Positions 32,171 through 44,400 of a stretch of 64,000 bases of DNA are shown here, in pieces. Position numbers and translations under genes: made by a program. The notes under the pieces are model-generated. The model ran no database searches and was not told the DNA's origin. It worked only from the letters and a program-made list of their open reading frames with translations. Numbering within the stretch: the first letter of the stretch is position 1; every line of letters begins with the position of its first letter. The stretch comes from Aurantiochytrium sp. KH105 (Eukaryota > Sar > Bigyra > Thraustochytrida > Thraustochytriidae), in assembly GCA_003116975.1 (NCBI GenBank), contig BGKB01000138.1:104139-168138 (forward strand), in the 5' to 3' direction.

Positions 32171-35100
32171 CTACAAACAGGGACACATTCCTGATAAGAC
32201 ATCGCATTCAGAAAAGTCGAGCACCGCCGGAGACTCTCCCATAGGATCATCAAAACCTTGCTTGCCAACGCCCGAAGAGACGCTGAAATTGCAGCGACGG
32301 AGGAGCTCCGTGAAGAAAGAGTCTTCCTCGTACCACTTGCGGCGGATGGGAAGAGACTCGGTCCTGGTAAACAAATCCTTGCAAAAATAGGGTACCGTCT
32401 CAGTGTACTCGTGAAACGGGGCGAAGCTGACTCGATGGGTCTCGGATTCGTGCACGAGCACAATCTGCTTACCAGCCTCGATTGCGCATCTCAGCTCGTT
32501 CTTGACGGCATCACTTGAAAAGACACCTTTCGTCAATACTAGAAGGTACAACTGAGAGCGACGAACACCGTCGAGCATCGCGTCGTGGTGCAGCGTATGG
32601 GTATATGACTGGTCGAACCATACCTTGAAGCCGCGGTTCTCAAGCTTGGCCTTGAGCAAACCGGCAGTGTCTCCACCTGTCGATTGCTTGTGGCTCAAAA
32701 AAATGTGTTTGTCCACATTTGGTCCCAACAAAGGCAACGCCTTCACCTTGGGCACTGCATCCCCGTCTTCATCGGTGTCAAGCGGCCCGATCTTTTCTTG
32801 GAAAAAAGATGCAAACTTCTCCACTGGAATCGCGGAATCATTCCTTTCATCAAAATCCCAAACTTGCCTGATTGAGGCACCAGGGGACATTGCGCCTTCG
32901 ATGCGTTTATACTCTACACGCTCCTCAGTCCCGGGCGCCAGCAAAAGGAACCGCCACGGCAGACCGCGAAACATGGTCTCTTCTTGCTTGTGGAACATCG
33001 ACACAAGAACCTTGATCACAAATGCAGGCCGGGGCGCCGAGGCACTCACGCTTAGCCGGATTCTGTCACCTTCAATCACCTCCAGTAGAAATGGATTAAC
33101 TCCAAAGAACACCTTGGCCATCTTCGCCCCAAGACTTGGTGGGCGCGGAGGCAGACCAGGTTCCAACACTTCAGGCTGGGTTGCATACACCGCACACTGC
33201 GCAACCAGGCGATAAAAGACCCCGTCTGGCAGATAGAACCCTGAAAAGTCCAGCTCGCAAGCCAAACCCCGCTGAAATTGAGACGTGCCCACGATATGCC
33301 TCGTCAAGGAAAGCAGCGCTGGCACAAGAAAGAATGGACCCTCGTCGGACTCCACGTCAAATTTCCACGGGCAGATAAGCATGTTGGCCTCCATGAACTC
33401 GATCAAATAGTCCACCTCCTCTTCACCCCAAAGCCACGACAGAAGCGACCTCGAGGCAATCGCACGTGTGCGCAAACGCTCGTACGCCTCAAAGAAACCG
33501 TCCAGTCGAAGCCGGCGATCCCGCCACAGCTTTCTCGCATGCAAATCGTCTGCAATCACACGCGCAAGCTTGTCTAGCAACCACTGCGGCTCAATCACCA
33601 CCACGCGCTCCAGCGTTTCCGACTCACTCAGGTATACCACCACACCAACATCGTGAAAGTACGCCAGCATCTTGCGCACGTCTGTCTGAGACTGTCCCAG
33701 GGTCGCGCCCATCGCCAGTACTTCCTCAATCGGTACGAACGGCTCTTTGCTTTCCACCAAGTCTTCGCGGATCTTGAGCCATGCCAGAGGCACCTTGTCG
33801 TGAACGTGGTCCAGCTGCGTAGCCGTCTCCGTCACAGCCTTTCGCAGCGCCTCGGCCCGATTCACATCAGGACTGCAGTTGTCAACGGCGAAAAACAGAA
33901 GATCGTTCTCGGGAAGCACAAGCCTGCAGTCCGGACGAACCACGCCAGCTGCGCGAAGCACACCGTCCACTTCCTCGAGATCGTCGACCTGATCTTTGTG
34001 CGTGCCCACCAGCACGACGGGCGCGTCGGGCGCATGCAACTTGATGCTGTTCAGCCAGAACCGTACAAACCACAGCGACTCGTCGCGTGTCGCCAAGCCA
34101 GCGAGCTCTTGCGGCGCCAGTTTGTCTTTCAGCTTGTCAGCATCGAGAAGCTCGCGCATGTCAAAGACGACGATATACAGCCCTTTCGAGGTCAAGAAGA
34201 TGTGATGCAAAGCGTAAAAGACTCTTTGGCCGCCATAGTCCCAAATCGAAAAGCTCACGTCTCGCTCGGGAGCCGCGCTTTGCAAGAGTGTCTTGTCTTC
34301 GGCTCGCAGGCGGAACCGTCGAGCGACCTCCTCCGGAGCAACGAGAATGGGTTGCGAGTCCGAGGAAGCCGGATTGTGATAAGCTGATGGGGATACTGTG
34401 GGAGCAGGGGGTGCAGGACTGGCGTTTGTAAAGGGTACGTTTGCAGCAGAAGCGCCTTCTCCGGGTCTGAACGTCGTCGCGCCACCAGAAGAAGTCGACT
34501 GGGCGCTTTGCGATGGGGGAGGTGCTTGTGCTGCTGTCTCCACAGAAGATGTCGGCTGCACGCTTTGCGATGGGAGAGATGCTTGTGTTGCGCTGTCACT
34601 CAAAGACCCGTGCACTCGTTGCGAAGCAGCAAAGCGTACCTGCTCATCAAAGTCGCTGTGGTCTCCGAAGAGAGCTTGCCAGTCTTGTGCGCGCGTGCGA
34701 GAGATACTTGCCACCTCGGTACTGTCGTGCTCCATCACGGGCGTTCGACCAAGTAGCGAGCGCACCAAGGATGTTTTGCCTGCCGCGCCGCGGCCGACAA
34801 TCATGAGTTTGATGCATGCCCATGGGTGCTCGTCGCCTTGCGTAACTGCATCTTGCACTGCCTTCATCCACCTCGCTTCATCGTCATCTCGAGGAGGAAT
34901 AATGGGGCCTGCTTGATTTCGCTTGAGCAACGAATTGATGCGCGAGAGGACGTTGCGGGGAATGCCGTCCTCTTTAATTCTGTACACAAGTTGTTAGGCT
35001 CTGCGAAACGCTATTTCTTGTTTTCAAGGATAACACCACCTGTCATCCGCGACGCTTTGACTTACTTGAGCTTTCGAATCGAGTAATTCGTTTCCAGGGC

Positions 35101-36144
35101 GCTCGCCAGCGCTGTCGCTCCGTCAGAGTCAATAGAATTGTTGGTAAGACTGACGATGCGCATGTTAGACTTCCTAGCTCCTCGACGAAACGAATCAAAC
35201 ACTTAACGTGACCCAACCCAACGTACTTGAGAATCATGAGCGTCGAATTTTGTTTCAGTGCGCGGGCCAAAGCCACTGCCCCTTTGTGCAAGATCCCATT
35301 GTTTGCGAGACTGTGCAAATTTGACCCCAAGTGAAAAGTGTAAGTTTAGCAACTCTTTCGCATTTCCCCTCCCCAATCCCTGGCCCTTCCATTTTTATTT
35401 TGATAAAACGTACTCCAAAGTGCGCAATGCAGTGTTTCCGATCAGAACATTAGCGAGTGCACATGCCCCGTCGTCCTTGATCTGGTTCCCCGCGAGGCTG
35501 GTGGAGTTTAGAAATGCGTGTCAGAAGTGTGTACGATATGAGAAAGAGCGCCTTGCCCAGGCTTTTCGAACGTACTTGACGTTATGTAGAGCTGAGGTCC
35601 GCAGAGCTTGAGCCAAATATGTTGCCCCTGTTTCAGTGATGTTGTTGTGTGTAAGACTGCGGTCGCAATCAAAGTCAGTTGGGTGATCCGAGATCAAATC
35701 GCGCCACGCACTCTTGAATAGAATCGCTGTATAACTTACAGTAGAGACCCAAGCGATCTGTTCTGCTTCAAAGCTTGAGCCAACGAGCGAACGCCTTCGT
35801 TGCCGATCACGTTCCACTCGAGGCTAAAAAGATTTATGAACACAAAGAAAGCTTGTTGTTAGTATACCATACGACTCGTTGCTGAGGCAAGATTGTGACT
35901 TACCTCAGGTCCACCAAAGTACTACTCTGCGCGACAACCTCGGCGAGCAATTTGGTGTCGTCATTGTTTATGTTTTTCGAAGAGAGCCTGCAACAGCGAA
36001 TTGAAGCGAGAGATATGTCAGTCAGCTTACTTCGGATCAGTCTTGAAGCTCCTTCGAGCCAATCACGCACGATACTGATGAACTACCTTGATTAATTTCC
36101 TCGATCGCGTTGGCGAGGTCCTCATGTTGAGGAGAAGAAGACAT
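32171..36144 (-). CDS. LRR-Roc-COR-TIR protein (ROCO-TIR copy 1)
   Basis: Predicted 1127 aa from eight exons: 36071-36144 (ATG at 36144), 35904-35987, 35740-35823, 35576-35656, 35414-35497, 35227-35310, 35066-35149 and 32171-34979. The total is divisible by three and all introns are phase 2. Six exons of 81-84 nt encode one LRR each. The large exon encodes a Roc GTPase (P-loop GRGAAGKTS, WDYGGQ, G4-type THKDQ), a COR dimerisation domain (YFHDVGVVVYL onwards), then a TIR domain (about 32720 to 32300) with HIFLSHKQS, GFKVWFDQ and a conserved Glu in KNELRCAIE. A ~100-residue Ser/Pro/Gln linker interrupts Roc between P-loop and switch II. The architecture suggests a ligand-sensing LRR, GTP switch and TIR effector. 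The last ~40 residues after the TIR are unique to this copy. Confidence 0.9.
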
Positions 36145-36923
36145 TGAGCGAGCGAAAGAGACGAAAAGAAAAGGAGGGTTTTCTCGTGATGCTGGTCTGC
36201 CTCGCGCTCCAGTGCAGCAGACGCGAGGCGAGCACGAGCCCGTGCTCGGCTCTCTCCCTTCGGCCGCGCGCGCTTGAAAGCGCACGGAACGCGCTTGAAA
36301 GCGCACGGAACGCGCTTGCGCGGACGTCCGCCACTGGCACGATCCCTCGAAGAGCGATTCCTAGAGGACGCCTTCGCGCGGACGTGCGCCTGGCTGGCTT
36401 CCCGGGGTGCGCGCCCCCGGTCGCCGCGCGACGTACGCCGTGGTCAGGCGTGACACTCGCGAGCGAGGCGTGCGCGAGCTTCCGCGAAGCGGGTTTGCCT
36501 CTTTTTGCGACTTGCGGGGACCCCTCAGAAGAATCTTCTGCGTCGTCCAAATACGGTGTCCGCCGCATTGCTCTTCCGTGAACCAATCCAATTTCTCAGT
36601 GACGGACTCGTCTGTGACTGCAACAGCAAGTCGTAGCAGAGCAGTTGTTTTCATGGAATCAGTCGGGAACAGTCTTCTTCTCGATAATGCGTTTTCCCGA
36701 GCGCAACGCATCGTGAAAGTTGATACAATCTTCGCAACCAATTTTACGTCCAAGACAGCAATTAATTTTATGGGCTGCATCCTTCCCTTCTCCGCGCCCC
36801 TACACCGTGGCGTATACATTTCCCGTCAACTCAGGTCATAACTTATCACACAGAGGAAAACGAAATGCGCTTCTTTCTATTTTGTTTCTATTTCTGCGTT
36901 CGTGAGCATCAATTGTGCTTGGC
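36145..36923. other. Intergenic region between ROCO-TIR copies 1 and 2
   Basis: 780 bases containing the copy 1 promoter and copy 2 3' end. A 21-bp unit (GCGCTTGAAAGCGCACGGAAC) is repeated 2.3 times at 36270-36318. No gene is seen. Confidence 0.6.
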
Positions 36924-39900
36924 CTAGGAGAGTGATCGTCGTACAAGCTCGCCCAGAAAGCTGTCCTCCTCGTACCACTTGCGTCGAACTGGCAGCGACT
37001 CGATCTTGGAAATGAGGTCCTTACAAAACGTGGGTGTCGATTGTTGGTAGTCAAAAAAAGGAGCGTAGCCGTCGCGATGCGTTTCGGATTCGTGCACAAG
37101 AACAATGCGCTTCTTGGCCTCGAGTGCACACTGCAATTCGTGCTGAACGGCATTGCTTTCAAACACTCCTCTCGTCAATACCAAGACAACAGCCTTTGAA
37201 CGAAGCACTCCATCGCGCATAGCCTCGTGCGTCAGCACTTGTTCAAATACCTGATCGTACCAAACCTTGAAGCCGCGGTTCTCGAGCTTGAGCCACAGCA
37301 TACCAGCGAGGTCGCCACCGGATGATTGCTTGTGGCTCAAAAAAATGTGATAGTCCAAGTTTGGTCCCAACAAAGGCGGCTCCTTCACCTTGGGCACTGC
37401 ATCCCCGTCTTCATCGGTGTCGAGTGGCCCAATTTGCTCTTTGAAGAACGGCTCAAACTTTGCCACAGCAAGGGCTTCTTCCGTTTCGTCATCGACACTC
37501 CACACGTACTTTGCTTTTATGTCATGGTATGCCTTCCTCACGGTCTTGTACTCTGCACGCTCGCCAGTCTCTGGCACAAGCAGCAGAAGTCGCCAGGGGA
37601 GCTTTCGAAACATTGTTTCCTCCTGTACGCGCAACATTGACACAAGAACCTTGATCACAAACGCAGGCCGAGGCGCCGTGTCTTTGACGCTCAGACGAAT
37701 GATATCGCCGCTGAGCACTTCGAGAAGAAAACAATTCAAGCCAAAGTGTATTTTTGCCATCCCGGTGCCCAGCTTGGGCTCTCGAGGGCTAAGCCCTGGC
37801 TCGCACACTTCCGATTGTGTGGCGTACACCGCACACTGCGCAACCAGGCGATAAAAGACCCCGTCTGGCAGATAGAACCCTGAAAAGTCCAACTCGCAAG
37901 CCAAACCCCGCTGAAATTGAGACGTGTCCACAGTCTCCTTCGCCAAGGAAAGCAGCGCTGACACCAGATATTTTTCCTCCTTCGACTCGGCATCGAATCG
38001 CCAAGAACAGAGAAGCATGTTGGCCTCCATGAACTCGATCAAATAGTCCACCTCCTCTTCACCCCAAAGCCACGCCAAGAGCGACCTCGAGGCAATCGCA
38101 CGTGTGCGCAAACGCTCGTACGCCTCGATAAAACCATCCAGTCGAAGCCGGCGATCCCGCCACAGCTTTCTCGCATGCAAATCGTCTGCAATCACACGCG
38201 CAAGCTTGTCCAGCAACCACTGCGGCTCAATCACCACCACGCGCTCCAGCGTTTCCGACTCACTCAGGTATACCACCACACCAACATCGTGAAAGTACGC
38301 CAGCATCTTGCGCACGTCTGTCTGAGACTGTCCCAGGGTCGCGCCCATCGTCAGTACCTCCTCAATCGGTACGAACGGCTCTTTGCTTTCCACCAAGTCT
38401 TCGCGGATCTTGAGCCATGCCAGAGGCACCTTGTCGTGAACGTGGTCCAGCTGCGTAACCGTCTCCGTCACAGCCTTTCGCAGCGCCTCGGCCCGATTCA
38501 CATCAGGACTGCAGTTGTCAACAGCAAAGAACAGAAGATCGTTCTCGGGAAGCACAAGCCTGCAGTCCGGACGAACCACGCCAGCTGCGCGAAGCACACC
38601 GTCCACTTCCTCGAGATCGTCGACCTGATCTTTGTGCGTGCCCACCAGCACGACGGGCGCGTCGGGCGCATGCAACTTGATGCTGTTCAGCCAGAACCGT
38701 ACAAACCACAGCGACTCGTCGCGTGTCGCCAAGCCAGCGAGCTCTTGCGGCGCGAGTTTGTCTTTCAGCTTGTCAGCATCGAGAAGCTCGCGCATGTCAA
38801 AGACGACGACATACAGCCCTTTCGAGGTCAAGAAGATGTGATGCAAAGCGTAAAAGACTCTTTGGCCGCCATAGTCCCAAATCGAAAAGCTCACGTCTCG
38901 CTCGGGAGCCGCGCTTTGCAAGAGTGTCTTGTCTTCGGCTCGCAGGCGGAACCGTCGAGCGACCTCCTCCGGAGCAACGAGAATGGGTTGCGAGTCTGAG
39001 GAAGCCGGATTGTGGTATGCTGGTGGTGATACTGTGGGAGCATGGGGTGCAGGACCGGCGTTTGCAAAGGGTACGTTTGCAGCAGAAGCGCCTTCCCCGG
39101 GTCTAAACGTCGTCGCGCCACCAGGAAAAGATGACTGGGCGCTTTGCGATGGGGGAGGTGCTTGTACTGCTGTCTCCACAGGAGACGTCGGCTGCACGCT
39201 TTGCGATGGGGGAGATGCTTGTGTTGCGCTGTCACTCAAAGACCCGTGCACTCGTTGCGAAGCAGCAAAGCGTACCTGCTCATCAAAGTCGCTGTGGTCT
39301 TCGAAAAGAACTTGCCAGTCTTGCGCGCGTGTGCGATAGATATTGGCCACTTCGGTGCTGTCATGCTCCAGCACAGGTGTTTGTCCCAGCAAAGATCGTA
39401 CCAAGGACGTTTTGCCTGCCGCACCGCGGCCGACAATCATGAGCTTGATGCAGGCCCATGGGTGCTCGTCGCCTTGCTCAACTGCATCTTGCACTGCCTT
39501 CCTCCACCTTGCTTCGCCATCGTTTAAGTTGGTAGGAATAATGGGGTCTGCTTGATTTCGCTTGAGCGACGAATTGATGCGCGAGAGGACACTGAGGGGA
39601 ATGTCATCCTCTCTGAGCCTAGAAAGAGGACTCAATGCTCGCGTTAGGTACATTGTCTTCCGTAGAAAGAACGGAGCCTCGTTACTACAAATCGAACTTA
39701 CTTCAGTTGCAAAAGCGAGCGATTCGTTCCCAGCGCGTCTACAAAGGCTGATACCCCTGCCTCTCCAATGTCGTTGTTCAAGAGACTGAAAGTGCGCGTT
39801 CGTGAGTGTGCATCGCCTTGTAAGAGTGCAGTTGCTTTTGAAACTTACCTCAGCACCTGAAGCGTAGAATTTTGTTTGAGTGCCCGCGCGACGGCTACGC

Positions 39901-40786
39901 CACCGTTTTGTCGAATGCCATTGCTTGGCATGCTGTTTACGGGGAGTTTCAGGCGTCCATAGTCAGCTTTTGCCACTTATTCTGAGGACTTATTTCTTTC
40001 GAGCAAACGTACGCGAGAGTGACGAGCGATTCATTTTGGATCAAGGCTTCAGCGATCGCGACCGCTCCTCCATCTTGAATTTTATTTCCCGAAATGCTTG
40101 GAAAAGTCAGACATGCAAGGCACAGACACAGTTAGTCAATGGTCTTAAGACTCGTGAAACGATGTCAAACGTACTTGAGACGCTTCAACGATGATGTACG
40201 TAAAGCGCGTGCCAGGTGAATCGCGCCTTCCTCGGTAATGTTGTTGTGGGAGATTCTACGAGTGGTCGAATGAAAGTATAAGTGAGCAAAGTGGCGAGAG
40301 AGATACGGTCTTGCGATGGGCAACTAAAACTCACAATAAGGTTTCAAGCGACTTGTACTGTTCCAGGGCTTGCGCTATGGAAAAAGCGCCTTCGTTGCCA
40401 ATCAAATTCCAGTCAAGGCTACAACATTTCAAGAGGTTTTCCTGCAAGTTAGCTTTGGCCCGGTCGCAGGTTACTCACTTTGATTTCGCGAAAGTCATCT
40501 CGAGCAACATTGACTTACCTAAGGTAAACAAGAGTTCCAAGGGTACGATTCAGCGAAAGTGCTTCGGCAATAAGTTTGGCTTCATCGTCTCGGAGAGCTT
40601 CTGAGACAAGCCTGTGCACCGGAGAAAGAGAGCGGGAGACGCATTCGTTAGTCTAATTATCAAAGTACACGTCGAGAGACCCCCATCTCTGCCAACGCAC
40701 GTTACCGACGAAGCTCCCGCGTTGATTCCTTCGATCGCTTCCAAAAGCTTTTCGTTTTTCTCGTCGTTCTCGTCCGCATTTTTCAT
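36924..40786 (-). CDS. LRR-Roc-COR-TIR protein (ROCO-TIR copy 2)
   Basis: Predicted 1096 aa from eight exons: 40701-40786 (ATG at 40786), 40519-40611, 40335-40418, 40175-40255, 40013-40096, 39849-39932, 39702-39785 and 36924-39618. The sum is in frame and all introns are phase 2. One LRR per middle exon; the first LRR-like exon is long (93 nt) and another is 81 nt, as in copy 1. Roc has GRGAAGKTS, WDYGGQ and THKDQ; COR follows; the C-terminal TIR shows HIFLSHKQSSG, GFKVWYDQ and QHELQCALE with the expected Glu. From the Roc P-loop through COR it is almost identical in DNA to copy 1, while the TIR end and the LRR exons differ much more. It ends at RRSLS, without the extra tail of copy 1. Confidence 0.9.
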
Positions 40787-41422
40787 TTGCGCCAGCGAGC
40801 TTTGCAAAGTTTAGCGAAACGAAAGGAGACGAAAGCAAGCAAGAGCTCTTCTTGGTTCGGATGCCCTTTAGATAAAGCAGTTTAGCGTACAGGGCACGTA
40901 ACGCTGCGCCAGCGACACCTCCTCTCCCTCTCCCTCTCCCTCTCGATCTCCCTTTCGAGTACACCTCCGGGTGTTCGTCTCGATCTTCGTCTCCGTCCTC
41001 GTCTCGTTCGTCGTCTCGTCTCCGTCTCTCGGTCTTCGCCTCGGTCTCCGCGCCGCAGTCGCTCTGTCCTGCGCCGCGGTCGCTCTCGACAGCGAAGCAG
41101 GTTTGCTTCGTCACCGTCACCGTGCAAGCAGGATTTTCGGAGAACCGGGTATGGCTCGCCAGCCAGAACCTGCTGGCTCTGCGAGCAGTTCTCGCTGGCC
41201 AGGTCGCTGACAAGAGAGATGAAAGGTCATGCGAAACAGCCAGGAGAGAACAGAGGGCGGGAAAGTTACGCAATGCTGTTTTCATTGTATACTCGTTCGC
41301 GGGAGACAATCGGACAAAGGCAGCGAGTCGATCACTTGAAGACGCAAGACGTGCTCATCTCTCTACACATGACATTCTCGTTGTTTCAAAATTACATTTT
41401 TCGTTTTTATTTTTTACAATGT
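40787..41422. other. Intergenic region between ROCO-TIR copies 2 and 3
   Basis: 636 bases with CTCTCC-type (40917-40950) and CGTCTC-type (40976-41050) simple repeats in the copy 2 promoter area. No gene is seen. Confidence 0.6.
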
Positions 41423-44400
41423 CTACGATAGAGCTCGTCGCACCAGTTCGCCCAAGAATCCGTCTTCTTCGTACCACTTGCGTCGCACTGGCAGGGATTC
41501 GGTCTTGAGAAAGATGTCTTTGCAGAATGCGGGCGCCGATTCGACGTACTCGGGAAATGGTGTATAGCTCTCGCGATGCGTTTCGGATTCGTGCACGAGA
41601 ATGACGGGCTTTCCGATCTCGAGCGCGCATCGCAACTCGGTCATGACGGCCTCGCTTGAAAACACCCCTTTTGTCAAGACCAAGACATAGGCTCGAGACT
41701 GACGCACTCCTTCGAGCATTGCCGCGTGATTCAATGCGTGGTTATATGCTTGGTCAAACCACACCTTGAGACCACGATTTTCGAGTTTCAGGCGCAGCAT
41801 GTCTGCGAGATCACCGCCCGATGATTGCTTGTGGCTCAGGAAAATGTGCGTGAGCATGCCGGGTCCCAACGTGAGCGTTTGCTTTACCTTGGGGACTGCA
41901 GGCCCGTCTTCGTCGGTATCGAGGGGCCCGATTTGCTCATGAAAGAAAGGAGCAAATTTGGCTACGACGATGGGTTCCTCGTCTCCATCATCGACACTCC
42001 ACACGTGCTTTGCCTCTGTGACGGAAATAGCTCTTTCGACGATCTTGTACTCTGCGCGCTTTTCGGTCCCGGGGGCAAGCAGCAGTAAGCGCCAAGGGAG
42101 CTTGCGAAAGATGGTATCTTCTTGTTCGCGGAGCATTGACACGAGAACCTTGATCACCAGCGCCGGTCGCGGTGCCTTGGCGCTCACAGTCAAACGAATG
42201 ACATCATCCTTGATCACCTCGAGGAGAAAAAGGTTCAAGCCAAAGTATATTGCAGCGAGTCTCGTGCCCAACTTGGGTTTTCGAGGAGACAAGCCCGGCT
42301 CGACCACTTCCGGTCGTGTGGCGAATACTGCGCATTGCGCGACCAGACGGTAAAAAACACCATCTGGCAGGTAGAATTCGGAAAAGTCAAGCTCGCAAGT
42401 CAAACCTCGTTCAAATCGCGTCGTGTCCACCGCCTGGTCCGTCACAGAAAGAAGCGCCGACACCAGATACTCTTCTTTGCTCGAATCGGCATCGAACCGC
42501 CACGGACACAAAAGCATGTTAGCCTCCATGAATTCAATCAGGTATTTCACCTCGTCTTCGTCCCACAGCCACGCCAGTAGAGGTTTGGGGGCAATGGCTT
42601 CCTTTCGCATCGTCTTGTACACTTGCAAGAGACCGCTTTTGCCAAGACGCTCATCCCAAAGTATTTTTGCGGCGTGCAAATCGTCGGCCACGACACGTGC
42701 AAGCTTGTTCAAGAGCCATTGCGGATCCATTACTACAACTCGCTCCAGCGTTGGCGAGCCACGCAAGTGAACCACGACTCCCAACTCGTGAAAGTATGCC
42801 AGCATGTTACCCACATCCTCTCGTGTTCGACCATAGCCTATGCCCATTGAAACCACCTCTTCCATGGATACAAATGGCTTTCCGCTCTTGATGAGGTCTT
42901 CGCGGATCTTGAGCCATGCGAGCGAGACTTTGTCATGAATGTAAGCCTGCGTCACCGCGGTAGAGACGACGGCCTCGCGAAGCGCACTTGCGCGATCTCC
43001 CTCAGCGCTGCAATTGTCTACAGCAAAGAATAAGAGACCGTCATTCGGTTTGACGAGTCTGCAGTCTGAACTGACAATCTCGGCTTTTCGCAGAACACAA
43101 TCCACCGCATGCACGTCTTGCACCTTATCCTTGTGTGTGCCCACGAGTAAGACGGGAGCCCCGGGTGCGTGAAGCTTGATGCTGTTGAGCCAAAAGCGCA
43201 AAAAGTCAATCGATTCATCTTGTGTCCCCAAACGGGCATACTCTTCTGGACGTAGATCGGTTTTGAACTTGTCCGCACCGACAAGTTCGCGCATGTCAAA
43301 GACCACCAGGTATAACCCCTTTTCAGTGAGGAAAATGTGATGCAGCGCATAAAATACGCGTTGACCTCCATAATCCCAAATGGAGAAGCTCACCCTTCGC
43401 GCAGGAGCAGCGCGTTGCAAGAACGCCTCATCTTCGTCCCGCAATTGAAATCTGCGCGCCACCTCTTCAGGCGCAAGCAAGGGCTTTTGAAGGTTTTGAA
43501 GCGGGCGCGAGGTACTTTCAGGGGCGGTTTCTGCTTTGGACGTGCCTTCCGTGGTCCCTGGATTCCCTGCGTGGAGACCTCGATCTGAATCAGTCGTCGT
43601 CGCACGAGCAATGGACAGAGCTGCGTCCACACCCACTGATGATTGCTCGCTCGTAGCATTTTGCTGAAGCCGCTGGGAGGCTGCCAAGCGCACTTGGGTT
43701 TGAAAGTCGTTGTGGTCTTCGTTTACAGGTTTCCAGTCCTGTGCTCGCGTGCGTGAAATATCGGCCATTTCTGTGCTTAGATGCTCCAGCACCGGCGTCT
43801 GTCCGAGCAAAGAGCGCACCGTTGAGGTCTTTCCGGCAGCGCCACGTCCCACAACCATGAGCTTGGCCAAATTCCAAGCGAGCTGGTCACCCTCTGCGAC
43901 TGCAGACTTGACTGCGTTGAGCCACTTGTCCGAGATTTCGGTAGCTTCAGGCGGAGAGGGCCCAGATTGGTTTCGCTTCAGAGCAGCCGCGATGCGCCTC
44001 AGGACCTCCTGAGGGACGTTGTCTCTCCGAATCCTTTGTCGTAAGCATGGCCATTAGTTTTACAACGGTTTACCATTCTCTTTGCGTATGCACGTACTTG
44101 AGTTTTCGCAACGTTGCGTTGCGCTCGAGCGCGCCTGCAAGGGCAATCGCACCTTCAGCGCCCACAGAATTGCTCGAGAGACTGTGCATGCGCAAACGTG
44201 TCGATAAAAGAAGAAAAAGCGTATTGTGAGTATACATACCATTTCCGTTCCGTAGGCAGATCGAAGCCATCATCAAAAGTGATTTCTATTTCGTACTTGA
44301 GAATTGTGAGTGTGGAGTTGTCCTCGAGACCTCGAGCGATAGCCTGCGCACCCGCTGTGCTAATGTTGTTGCTTTCCATGCTTTCAAAAGTATCACAAGC

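Noticed and set aside
33653..34387. Plus-strand ORF of 244 aa, repeated at 38175-38999
   Set aside because: Antisense shadows of the near-identical Roc-COR segments; the conservation reflects the genes on the minus strand.
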